DNA of 64,000 bases from Rubrivirga marina (GTDB taxonomy: Bacteria; Bacteroidota; Rhodothermia; Rhodothermales; Rubricoccaceae): NCBI RefSeq assembly GCF_002283365.1, contig NZ_MQWD01000001.1, positions 4,348,992-4,412,991 of the forward strand, in the 5' to 3' direction. A program made the position numbers and the translations under genes. This document shows positions 56,086 through 63,590 of this stretch, in pieces. How positions within the stretch are numbered: position 1 is the stretch's first letter; every line of letters begins with the position of its first letter. The notes beneath the pieces are model-generated. The model was not told the DNA's origin. It was given only the letters and a program-made list of their open reading frames with translations, and searched no databases.

Positions 56086-57246
56086 ATGGACTCCGGCGAC
56101 GGCTCTCCCCTCTCCCTCCCCGTCCTCTCGGCCGAGTTGATGGCCGACGTGATGGACGGGCCGAAGCGGACGACGAGCCTCTACGGCCGGCGGACGCCGC
56201 TGGCTCGACCCGCGGCCCAGATCGAAGCGCTCGACGCGGTCGACCTCGCCGCCGGCCCGACCGGGACGGGGAGCTTCCACCGGGACCTCGTCGCGAGCGG
56301 GTGGGAGCGCGGGCTCACGCCGGCCCCCCTCGAGATCGTCCAGATCAACATCGGCAAGCTGTGCAACATGACGTGCCGGCACTGCCACGTCGACTCGGGG
56401 CCGGACCGGACGGAGGAGAACATGGACCGCGCGGCCGTCGACGCCTGCCTCGCGGCCATCGACCACATCCAGGCCCACCCGGACGGCGGGAGCCTCCACA
56501 CGGTCGACCTGACGGGCGGGGCGCCGGAGCTTAACCCGCACTTCGAGTACCTCGTCGACGAGTGCGTGGCGCGCGGGCTCCACGTCATCGACCGGTGCAA
56601 CCTGACGATCCTGCTGGTCCGCCGCTACCGGCACCTGCCCCAGTGGCTGGCCGAGCGCGGCGTCGAGGTGGCCTGCTCGCTCCCCCACTACCGGAAGCTC
56701 GGCACCGACGCCCAGCGCGGTGACGGGACCTACGACAAGTCGATCCGCGCGCTCGCCGCGCTCAACGAGGCCGGCTACGGCCAGGGCGACCCGGACAAGG
56801 TCCTCACGCTGGTGACGAACCCGGTCGGGAGCTTCCTCGCCGGCAGCCAGGCGTCGCTCGAGGCCGAGTGGAAGGCGGCGCTCCAACGGTACCACAGCGT
56901 CTCGTTCGACCGCCTCTTCGCGCTCAACAACATGCCGATGAGCCGCTACCTCGAATGGCTGCTGGAGAAGGGCCAGCTCGACGCCTATATGGACCGTCTG
57001 CTGGGCGCGTTCAACCCCGCCGCCATCGACGGGCTGATGTGCCGGAACACGATCTCGGTCGGCTGGGACGGGAAGATCTACGACTGCGACTTCAACCAGC
57101 AGCTGGAGATGGACGCGGCCGTCCCGTTCGGGCACGTCGCCGACTTCGACCTCGACGCATGGCAGGCGCGGACGGTGCGGACGGAGCGGCACTGCTACGG
57201 GTGCACGGCCGGCGCAGGCTCGTCGTGCGGCGGCGCGACGGCCTAG
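56086..57246 (+). CDS. arsS: Arsenosugar biosynthesis radical SAM protein ArsS
   Basis: Radical SAM enzyme thought to attach the 5'-deoxyadenosyl group in arsenosugar synthesis. The 386-residue protein has the CxxxCxxC cluster motif CNMTCRHC (Cys93, Cys97, Cys100), LTGGAPEL as the SAM-binding GGE-like motif, GWDGKIYDCDFNQQLEM and the C-terminal HCYGCTAGAGSSCGGATA, the hallmark of the family. Some family members are selenoproteins; here cysteines stand at all visible positions and no internal UGA is seen. The methyltransferase ArsM, its usual partner, is not in the window. It follows the AhpD-like gene by 73 bases. Confidence 0.93.
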   Translation: MDSGDGSPLSLPVLSAELMADVMDGPKRTTSLYGRRTPLARPAAQIEALDAVDLAAGPTGTGSFHRDLVASGWERGLTPAPLEIVQINIGKLCNMTCRHCHVDSGPDRTEENMDRAAVDACLAAIDHIQAHPDGGSLHTVDLTGGAPELNPHFEYLVDECVARGLHVIDRCNLTILLVRRYRHLPQWLAERGVEVACSLPHYRKLGTDAQRGDGTYDKSIRALAALNEAGYGQGDPDKVLTLVTNPVGSFLAGSQASLEAEWKAALQRYHSVSFDRLFALNNMPMSRYLEWLLEKGQLDAYMDRLLGAFNPAAIDGLMCRNTISVGWDGKIYDCDFNQQLEMDAAVPFGHVADFDLDAWQARTVRTERHCYGCTAGAGSSCGGATA

Positions 57247-57264
57247 GAGGCCGCGGCGCGACGC

Positions 57265-57290
57265 CGCCCGCCTCGGCGCCGAGGCGGGCG
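57265..57290. repeat. 3'-end palindrome, copy 10 (26 bp)
   Basis: Perfect 26-bp inverted repeat, core at 57268-57287, 18 bases after the arsS stop codon. Confidence 0.9.
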
Positions 57291-57373
57291 CGGCTGGGGA
57301 CTTCCCGGAGGTCTAGGCGGCGGCGACCCCTGGCGCGGGTGGGCCGTACCACCCGAAACCGACTCCACTCCCC

Positions 57374-57646
57374 ATGCTCACCCACAAGCAACGCTGGATC
57401 GCCGTCTCCGGCCTTTCGGCCATGGCCGCCGCCTTCGCGACCCGCTCGCTGCTCCGCCGCTCGTGGCACGCCGCCACTGGCGAAGACCCGCCCATGAACC
57501 CGGCTGACTCGGACACGGCCTGGACCGAGGCCGCCGTCTGGACGATCGCGGCCAGCGTCGTCGCCGGCCTCTCGCGACTGACAGCCCGCCGCGCGGCCGC
57601 GCACGTCCTCGACGGCTCCGTCCCCGACGACAAGTTCGGCGGCTAA
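57374..57646 (+). CDS. DUF4235-like small membrane protein
   Basis: A 90-residue protein with two hydrophobic segments (about 8-24 and 52-70), resembling the DUF4235 family of small membrane proteins: RSLLRRSWHAATGEDPP and AVWTIAASVVAGLSRLTARRAAAH fit that pattern. Function unknown. It ends 4 bases before the convergent KamA-like gene. Confidence 0.6.
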   Translation: MLTHKQRWIAVSGLSAMAAAFATRSLLRRSWHAATGEDPPMNPADSDTAWTEAAVWTIAASVVAGLSRLTARRAAAHVLDGSVPDDKFGG

Positions 57647-57650
57647 CGGC

Positions 57651-58856
57651 TCACGCCGCCTCGCCCTCGGCGTAGACGAACCGGGGCGCGCCGGTCGGGA
57701 CGGTCTTCGCCCCCTGTGGCATGTCGATCTCGGGGAGCCGGATCGGCGGGGCGTAGCCCTCCGGCAGCGGGTTCGGCTCGGCCCAGAGCGTCCCGCGCGT
57801 CGTCTCCATCACGACGTGGTCGCCGGCCCGGCCGAGGACGTAGTCGCGCGTGAGCGGGACCTTCCCGTCGGGCGTGTCGAGGACGTAGGTCGGTACGGCG
57901 AAGCCGGAGGTGTGTCCGCGCATCTCCCGCATGATGGCCATGCCCGCCTCGATGGGCGTCCGGAGGTGGGCCGTCCCGCCGATGAGCTGCGCCTGGTAGA
58001 CGTAGTACGGCCGGACGCGCATCGAGACGAGCCCGTTGCAGAGCGCCATCATGGTCTCCGCGTCGTCGTTAATGCCCCGCAGCAGAACGGTCTGGTTGCC
58101 GACGGGCACGCCCGCCTCGGCGAGCCGTTCGCAGGCCCCTCGCGCCTCGGGCGTAAGCTCCTTCGGGTGGTTGAAGTGGGTGTTCAGCCAGACCGGGTGG
58201 TGCGCCTTGAGGATCTCGCACAGCTCGAGCGTGATCCGCATCGGGTTGACGACGGGCAGCCGGCTGCCGAGGCGGACGACCTCGACGTGCGGGATCGACC
58301 GGAGCTCGCCGAGGAGCCAGTCGATGTTGGCGTCGGAAAAGACGAGCGGGTCGCCGCCGGTGAGGAGGACGTCGCGGATCTCGGGGTGCTCCCGCAGATA
58401 CGCCAGCCCCTCGCGGAGCTCGTCCTTCCGCATCATGAAGTCGGCGTCGCCGACCATCCGCTTGCGAAGGCAGTAGCGGCAGTAGACGGCGCACTCGGAG
58501 GTCACGCAGAAGGCGACCTTGTCCGGGTAGTTGTGGACGAGGTTCTTGACCGGGCTGTGGCCGACCTCGTCGAGCGGGTCGACGACGCCGACGATGTCGG
58601 GCGCCGTCTCCTCGGCCTGCGGCACGACGTGCTGGCGGACCGGGCAGCCGGGGTCGACGGGGTCCATCAGGCTCGCGTAGTACGGCGTGATGGTCCACCG
58701 GAACACGTCGGCGGTGGCCTCGATGGCCGCGCGCTCGGCGTCCGTCGGGCGGACGTACCGCTCCAGCGTAGCGACGTCGCTCACGCGGTGGCGCATCTGC
58801 CACCGCCAGTCGTTCCACTCCGCGGCGGAGGCGTTGTGCTGAGGCCAGGTGGTCAC
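57651..58856 (-). CDS. KamA-like radical SAM aminomutase
   Basis: The 401-residue protein belongs to the lysine 2,3-aminomutase family (PLP- and SAM-dependent). Cys122, Cys126 and Cys129 (CAVYCRYC) bind the [4Fe-4S] cluster, and LTGGDPLV is the SAM-binding motif. Lys332 (DTPDGKVPL) matches the PLP lysine, although the usual glycine-rich loop PGGGGK is shortened to PDGK. Asp327 corresponds to lysine-contacting Asp330 of the clostridial enzyme, but its partner Asp293 is replaced by Gln290 (YQAQL), so the substrate may not be lysine. Start GTG at 58856 overlaps the upstream TGA by 4 bases (GTGA), indicating translational coupling to the zinc-ribbon gene. Confidence 0.87.
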   Translation of the reverse strand: MTTWPQHNASAAEWNDWRWQMRHRVSDVATLERYVRPTDAERAAIEATADVFRWTITPYYASLMDPVDPGCPVRQHVVPQAEETAPDIVGVVDPLDEVGHSPVKNLVHNYPDKVAFCVTSECAVYCRYCLRKRMVGDADFMMRKDELREGLAYLREHPEIRDVLLTGGDPLVFSDANIDWLLGELRSIPHVEVVRLGSRLPVVNPMRITLELCEILKAHHPVWLNTHFNHPKELTPEARGACERLAEAGVPVGNQTVLLRGINDDAETMMALCNGLVSMRVRPYYVYQAQLIGGTAHLRTPIEAGMAIMREMRGHTSGFAVPTYVLDTPDGKVPLTRDYVLGRAGDHVVMETTRGTLWAEPNPLPEGYAPPIRLPEIDMPQGAKTVPTGAPRFVYAEGEAA

Positions 58857-59089
58857 GTGTCCTCGGGCTTGCGGACGTACGGGTAGCGCCGGTACTGGTC
58901 CAGCACCACCGGGTCGGTCGTGTCCTCGAACGTCTCGCCACAGACGGCGCACGAGAACCGGATCCGCTTGGGCGTGCTCGACAGCCCGTTGAAGAGCGCG
59001 AGCCAGCCGCCCGTCCCGTGCGTGAGGTCGGCGCGGGCCGAGTGGTGGTAGCGGTCGTGGCCGCAGGAGCAGGTCGGGCGCGGGTCCAT
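58853..59089 (-). CDS. Small zinc-ribbon-like protein
   Basis: A 78-residue protein with two Cys pairs: CSCGHDRYHH near the N-terminus and CAVCGETFE (about 47-52), which could form one zinc ribbon. There is no membrane segment or signal peptide. It sits between the paralog operon and the kamA-like gene, with a translation-coupled overlap with the latter. It may be an accessory factor of the aminomutase or an RNA/protein-binding element; no family name recognised. Confidence 0.6.
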   Translation of the reverse strand: MDPRPTCSCGHDRYHHSARADLTHGTGGWLALFNGLSSTPKRIRFSCAVCGETFEDTTDPVVLDQYRRYPYVRKPEDT

Positions 59090-59145
59090 GGCGAAGCCTA
59101 CTCCCCCGACACCCCGGCGTTCACGGATCGCCTGCGGATTCGAGG

Positions 59146-60006
59146 TCAGGACCGGTCTCGGCGGCGTAGGTGTGCCGGGAGCGTGCCGGCCACCGAGTCG
59201 TCTTCCGGCGAAGCATCGAGGAGGGACGGGTCGATCTGGGGCTCAGCCGCGGCCTCGACCGCTGGGGACTCTGTCGCCGGGGCCTCTGGAGACCGTCCGA
59301 GTTCGAACGACCGCGCGAGTTCGTCGGCCAGACGCTCGGCCTCGGCGGCCTGGCGGGCCCGGCGCCGTTCCGTCGAGCGCATCAGCAGCGGGGTCCCGAT
59401 GGCGGTCACGACGGCGAGCGTGAGGAGGAGCGCGGCCACGCCCGCGAAGTCTCCCCACCCCAGCCCCTCGGCGACGCCCGCCCCCGCGAGCATGCCGAGG
59501 GTCAGGCCCACGACCCCCGCGAGCACGGCCGACTGCCAGCGCGGGTCGGCCGACCCACCATCCACGGTCACGACGCGCACGCGCGTGCGGCCCCCGCGCG
59601 GGCTCGCGGTCACGGTCGTCCGGCTGCCGGAGAGCGTCGTGTGGGTCCATTCCTGGCTGGCCCCCTCGTGCGCACGCGCCAGGGTGTCCGCCGATCCCGG
59701 CCCGTGGCGGACCTGGAGTGCCGCGACGGCGTCCTCCCACACGGCGAGACGGAGCGGGGCGTCGACCCACCGCTCGACGACCGTCGTCCCCGGCCGGTCC
59801 ACGTCGAGCGCGAGGAGGCCAGCGTCGAGGTCGGCCGCGGCTCGTCGGACGAGGGACGGATCGAGGCCGGCCTCGGTCCCGGCCCGCTCGATCTCGGACA
59901 GCGTGAGGCCCGGGGCGTCCTCCCCATCGAGCCCGCGGCGCTGGCCCTCAGCGGCGCGGGCGAGGATCGCCGCGATCTCGCGTTCGGAGTAGGTGCGGTC
60001 GGACAT
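59146..60006 (-). CDS. Unnamed helical/two-helix membrane protein, paralog A
   Basis: The 286-residue protein is one of five paralogs in this operon. Order: N-terminal helical module (RTYSEREIAAILARAAEGQ, then GLTLSEIERAGTEAGLDPSLVRRAAADL; about 3-60); a beta-rich middle (about 70-150; VVERWVDAPLRLAVWEDAVAAL, TRVRVVTVDG); two membrane helices (about 160-205); a basic loop RSTERRRARQA; and a tail with PQIDPSLLDASPEDD (about 260). No known family is recognised from sequence alone; the N-terminal repeat resembles a helix-hairpin-type module. Function unknown. Starts 47 bases after the ligase-like gene stop. Confidence 0.65.
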   Translation of the reverse strand: MSDRTYSEREIAAILARAAEGQRRGLDGEDAPGLTLSEIERAGTEAGLDPSLVRRAAADLDAGLLALDVDRPGTTVVERWVDAPLRLAVWEDAVAALQVRHGPGSADTLARAHEGASQEWTHTTLSGSRTTVTASPRGGRTRVRVVTVDGGSADPRWQSAVLAGVVGLTLGMLAGAGVAEGLGWGDFAGVAALLLTLAVVTAIGTPLLMRSTERRRARQAAEAERLADELARSFELGRSPEAPATESPAVEAAAEPQIDPSLLDASPEDDSVAGTLPAHLRRRDRS

Positions 60007-60053
60007 GAGGGGCAGGACGGGGGACCTGTGCTACCGCCGGCCCGCGGCGGCGT

Positions 60054-61118
60054 TCACCGATCGTTTGCGGGTGGGCCGCCCCCCCCTGCCTCGGCGCCGA
60101 GGCGGGCGGAGTCGGCAAGCGCCCGATCGAGCGCGGCGCCCAGCACGTCGGCGAGGAAGGCGTCGTAGGGCTGGCCGTCGAGCTCGGCGAGGATAGCGAA
60201 CGTCCCGTCGGGCGCGAACGTCGGGAGCGGGTTGATCTCGATGAACACGGGCACACCGTCGGCGGCGACGCGGAAGTCCGACCTCGAAAAGTCCCGGCAC
60301 TCGAGCGCGCGGTGGGCGGCGAGCGCGGCGTCCCCCAGTCGCTCCTCCAACTCCGGCGTGAGCGCCCCTCCAATCACGTAGTCCGGATCGCCGGGGAGGG
60401 CGTGGACGCCGATGCCGGAGCGGGGCTCGACGGCCCGCTGGAGCGCCGGCAGCGCCCGCGCCCCGTCGCCCGTGCCGACCACGCCGACCGTCCACTCGGC
60501 GCCGTCGACGAACGCCTCGACCACGACGTCCTGCCCGTAAAGCGCGTGCTGTCGAGCGACCTCGGCGACGAGGCCGTCCGAGGTCTCGCACCGGCTCGAC
60601 GGCGTGATGCCCTTGGCCGTGCCCTCGTAGCGCGGCTTGGCCATAAGTGGGAACGCGAGGCCGGCCGCTTCGACGAGCGCGCCGGCGTCCGCACCAAGCG
60701 GGACGACGCCGCCGGGCGGGACCCCCACGCCGGCCGCCGCGACGACGGTCTTCGTGAGGTGCTTGTCGAGCGACACCGACAACGAAAGAGCGTCGCTTCC
60801 CACGCACGGCACGCCGGCCAGCTCCAGCAGCACCGGCACGTGGGCCTCCCGATTCCGGCTCCCGTAGCTCTCGGCGATGTTGACGGCGGCATCGACCCCG
60901 AGGTCGGGCATCCGGGCGAGGACGGCCGCGGCGTTGCCGAGGCGGACGGGCTCGTGACCGAGCCGCCGGAGCGCGGCCTCGAGCGCGGCGACGGTCTCCT
61001 CCGGCTCGTACTCGGCGTCCCAGTCGGGCGGGGCGCCGGGCGGGCGGGGCGCGTCGCCGAACCGGTCGTAGCAGAGGCCGACGCGGAGCGGTCCGTTTCG
61101 GGACTCAGCCACGGACAC
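60054..61118 (-). CDS. D-alanine-D-alanine ligase-like ATP-grasp enzyme
   Basis: The 354-residue protein resembles D-Ala-D-Ala ligases: N-terminal VGLCYDRFGDAP, AVNIAESYGSRNREAHVPVLLELAGVPCVGSD, SLDKHLTKTVVAAAGV, the ATP-binding MAKPRYEGTAKGI and EINPLPTFAPDGTFA near the C-terminus (EvNtlPG in classical Ddl). The EINPLPTF variant differs from classical Ddl, so the dipeptide product may differ. A 3'-end palindrome (60085-60106) forms the last codons, encoding ARLGAEAGGG. The GTG start at 61118 overlaps the end of paralog B by 14 bases. Confidence 0.8.
   Translation of the reverse strand: MSVAESRNGPLRVGLCYDRFGDAPRPPGAPPDWDAEYEPEETVAALEAALRRLGHEPVRLGNAAAVLARMPDLGVDAAVNIAESYGSRNREAHVPVLLELAGVPCVGSDALSLSVSLDKHLTKTVVAAAGVGVPPGGVVPLGADAGALVEAAGLAFPLMAKPRYEGTAKGITPSSRCETSDGLVAEVARQHALYGQDVVVEAFVDGAEWTVGVVGTGDGARALPALQRAVEPRSGIGVHALPGDPDYVIGGALTPELEERLGDAALAAHRALECRDFSRSDFRVAADGVPVFIEINPLPTFAPDGTFAILAELDGQPYDAFLADVLGAALDRALADSARLGAEAGGGGPPANDR
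60085..60106. repeat. 3'-end palindrome, copy 11, inside the ligase-like gene
   Basis: 22-bp inverted repeat with one T-G pair and one substitution from the exact 20-bp core. It lies inside the coding sequence, covering codons about 10-17 from the stop of the ATP-grasp gene, so the hairpin is translated. Confidence 0.82.
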
Positions 61119-61992
61119 GGCCCCGGCTCGCGTCGCGCCCGTCCGCCTCGGGCGCGTCCGGGAGCGCGTCGAGATCGAGACGACCCAAGGCCGCCCCGTC
61201 CGCCTCGGGCACCCCGTCGGCGTCTTCGGGGAGGCGCTCGGGCTCCGACTCGGCGTCTTGATCGGCCGGGACGCGAAGAACGGGGACGAGGTCGTCGGCC
61301 AGGTCGCCGAGCTCGCGGAGCTTGCGGGCCCGCCAGCGGCGGTCGGCGGCGGCGACGAGCGGGGCGGCGGCCACCCACGACAGCAGGAACGAGAGGGCCC
61401 CGACGACGGCCGCGAGGCCGGCCGACCCGCTGAGGGCGCCGGTCGTCACGACGGCGGCGACGGCCAGGACCGCCGCGATGATGCCGCCGTAGGCGACGCC
61501 CTCGACCGTCGAGCTCGCCATCCCGACAAGCTGCGTGACGCGGAGCCGCGTCTGGTCGCCGCGCGGGCTGGCCGTCACACGCGTCCGGACGCCGAGCGGG
61601 CTCGTGTGCGACCACTCGAACGACTGGCCGACCTGCTGAACCGTCTCGCCGGTCGTGCTCCCGAAGGCCGACCCGATCGTGGCGCCGAACCGCGTCCGCA
61701 GCTCCGACACGGCGTCCTCCCAGCCGGCGGCCGTAAACGGGGCGTCGATCCAGCGCTCGACGTAGACCTGCGTCTGGCTCTGGCCCGACTGGCGGGCGAG
61801 CGTCCGACCGGCCTCGTCGATCTCGGCGGCGGCCGCGCGGAGGTGGGCCGGGTCGATGCCCGACTCGCGGCCGATCCGCTCGATTTCGTCGAGGGTCAGG
61901 CCGGCGTCGCCGCCGCCCTCCTCGGCCGCCTGCTGTCGCTCGACGGCCCGCTCGATGATGGCCGAGACCTCGCGTTCGGAGTAGGTGCGCAT
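61105..61992 (-). CDS. Unnamed helical/two-helix membrane protein, paralog B
   Basis: The 295-residue paralog has the same layout: RTYSEREVSAIIERAVERQ and GLTLDEIERIGRESGIDPAHLRAAAAEI (about 3-60), a middle with YVERWIDAPFTAAGWEDAVSELRTRFG and TRVTASPRGDQTRLRVTQ, two hydrophobic helices (about 160-215), an RRWRARKLRELGDL loop, and a C-terminal LGRLDLDALPDAPEADG motif. It is closest to paralog A. The stop codon overlaps the start of the ligase-like gene, and the next upstream gene (paralog C) ends 9 bases before its start. Confidence 0.65.
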   Translation of the reverse strand: MRTYSEREVSAIIERAVERQQAAEEGGGDAGLTLDEIERIGRESGIDPAHLRAAAAEIDEAGRTLARQSGQSQTQVYVERWIDAPFTAAGWEDAVSELRTRFGATIGSAFGSTTGETVQQVGQSFEWSHTSPLGVRTRVTASPRGDQTRLRVTQLVGMASSTVEGVAYGGIIAAVLAVAAVVTTGALSGSAGLAAVVGALSFLLSWVAAAPLVAAADRRWRARKLRELGDLADDLVPVLRVPADQDAESEPERLPEDADGVPEADGAALGRLDLDALPDAPEADGRDASRGRVRG

Positions 61993-62001
61993 GGCGGCAG
62001 G

Positions 62002-62811
62002 CTACGAGCGAGTGCGAGTCCGAAGCGAGCCCAGGGGCTCTGCGTCGTCGCCGGCCTCCGCCAGCCCGTCGAGACCGAGCCGCGGGACCGCGGTCCCCCT
62101 CCCCGTCCCACCCGACGCCCCGAGGCGGTCCGCCTCGCCGGTCTCCGACCGGACGAGCAGGTCGACCTGGTCCGCCAGCCCTTCGAACTCTCTCTGCCGC
62201 CTGTCGGACCACCGCTTGAGCGACGCGCGCACCGAGAAGTAGATGGCCGCGCCCATCCCGAGCGTCAGCACTGGGATGACCCAGACCATCGGCTCGAAGT
62301 CGCCGAACCCGAAGAGGAGCGACAGCAGGAGCGCGAACCCGGCCGAGATCGGGACGAGACCGCGGAGACCGCCCGCGTCGTGCGCTTTCGACGTCGAGAA
62401 CGTGAGACGCGTGCCGCCCTCGGCCGGCTCGGCGACAACGCGGAGGTTCGACTGCTCGCCGCTCGTCCACTCGCGGACGCGGCCGATCTCGGTCGGGATG
62501 CCCTGCGCGCCGAACGTCCTCCGGAAGCGGGCGATGGCCTGCGCCCAGACGTCGTCCGTCAGCTCGCCCGGCACGACGCGGACGACGCGCGGCGTGAGGT
62601 CGACGCCGGCCGCGACGACGGGCTCCGTCGGCGGGCCGTCGCGGAGCTCGGCGACGGCCGCCGCCACGTGCGCCGGGTCGAGCCCGGCCTCCGCGCCGAT
62701 GGCCTGGAGTTCCTCGAGCGACAGCTCCTCGCCGCGGGCCTCGACGGCGTGCTGGCGCTCGGCCGCCCGGGCGAAGATCTGCCGGGCCTCGTCTTCTGTG
62801 AACCCTTTCAT
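62002..62811 (-). CDS. Unnamed helical/two-helix membrane protein, paralog C
   Basis: The 269-residue paralog begins MKGFTEDEARQIFARAAERQ, then LSLEELQAIGAEAGLDPAHVAAAVAEL. The beta region (VVRVVPGELTDDVWAQAIARFRRTFG, GTRLTFSTSKAHD) leads to two helices (about 150-200) and an RQREFEGLADQVDLLV stretch. The tail is PRLGLDGLAEAGDDAE. Its start and the stop of paralog D share ATGA (62808-62811), so translation is coupled. Paralogs C, D and E form a subgroup distinct from A and B. Confidence 0.65.
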   Translation of the reverse strand: MKGFTEDEARQIFARAAERQHAVEARGEELSLEELQAIGAEAGLDPAHVAAAVAELRDGPPTEPVVAAGVDLTPRVVRVVPGELTDDVWAQAIARFRRTFGAQGIPTEIGRVREWTSGEQSNLRVVAEPAEGGTRLTFSTSKAHDAGGLRGLVPISAGFALLLSLLFGFGDFEPMVWVIPVLTLGMGAAIYFSVRASLKRWSDRRQREFEGLADQVDLLVRSETGEADRLGASGGTGRGTAVPRLGLDGLAEAGDDAEPLGSLRTRTRS

Positions 62812-63590
62812 CGCGACCGGCGGCGATCGGCGGGTCGGTCCGCCTCGGGGCCGAGGCCGGCGGGGTCGTCGGCCAGGAGCGACGGGTCGATCCGCCCCGC
62901 AGCGTTGGGAGAGGCGACGGGTGGTGCGGCCTCGCCCGCCTCGGCGGCGCGCTGGATGACCCCGTCCATCTGGCGCCCGCGCTCGTCGGCCCAGCGGCGC
63001 TGCCCGATGCCGAGGGCGAGCGCGCCGAGGGCCCCGCCGACGATCAGCATCAGACTCGTTGGGATGGCCTCGGGGTCGAACCCGGCGTTGATCGTCGAGA
63101 GGAACAGCGTGACGAGACCGGCCAGCGCGGCGACGGCGGCCATGACCGTCCCCTGGACACGGTCCTCGCGGCGGGTCTGGAGGTGGAGCCGGCTCCCCCC
63201 CCGCGCGGGCTCCAGCGACACGCGGAGGTTCCCGTTCCGCCACTCCCGCACGCCCCCACCGCCCGACACTTTGCCCTGCGCCGAGAACGTCCGCCGGGCG
63301 TCGCCGAGAACCTGCTCCCAGAGCGCGTCGGAGGGCGCGTCCGGGAGGAAGACGGTTCGGGAGACGCCGCGCGGGATCGGGCCGAACGACGGGCGCGCGG
63401 TCTCGGGCTCCCCGAGGGCGACCGAGCGGGCCGCGGCCTCGACGAACTCGGGGTCGAGCCCGGCCTCGGCCCCGATCGCACGGAGCTCGTCGAGCGACAG
63501 GCCGTCGGCGCGCGCGCCGACGGCGTGCTGGCGCTCGGCGGCGCGGGCGAACACCTCGCGCGCTTCCTCTTCGGTGAACTGGCGGTCCAT
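62808..63590 (-). CDS. Unnamed helical/two-helix membrane protein, paralog D
   Basis: The 260-residue paralog begins MDRQFTEEEAREVFARAAERQ, then LSLDELRAIGAEAGLDPEFVEAAARSV. The middle has VSRTVFLPDAPSDALWEQVLGDARRTF and GSRLHLQTRREDRVQG, followed by two helices (about 140-190). The tail has AGRIDPSLLADDPAG and then a stretch encoded by a degenerate palindrome copy (about 62841-62857; LGPEADRPAD). Start ATG at 63590 overlaps the stop of paralog E by one base (TGATG). Confidence 0.65.
   Translation of the reverse strand: MDRQFTEEEAREVFARAAERQHAVGARADGLSLDELRAIGAEAGLDPEFVEAAARSVALGEPETARPSFGPIPRGVSRTVFLPDAPSDALWEQVLGDARRTFSAQGKVSGGGGVREWRNGNLRVSLEPARGGSRLHLQTRREDRVQGTVMAAVAALAGLVTLFLSTINAGFDPEAIPTSLMLIVGGALGALALGIGQRRWADERGRQMDGVIQRAAEAGEAAPPVASPNAAGRIDPSLLADDPAGLGPEADRPADRRRSR
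62841..62857. repeat. Degenerate 3'-end palindrome inside paralog D
   Basis: GCCTCGG-gg-CCGAGGC-type inverted repeat with a 2-base centre (CCTCGG at 62843-62848, CCGAGG at 62851-62856), flanked by CG-rich sequence like the other copies. It falls within the last codons of paralog D, as does the copy in the ligase-like gene. Confidence 0.55.
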
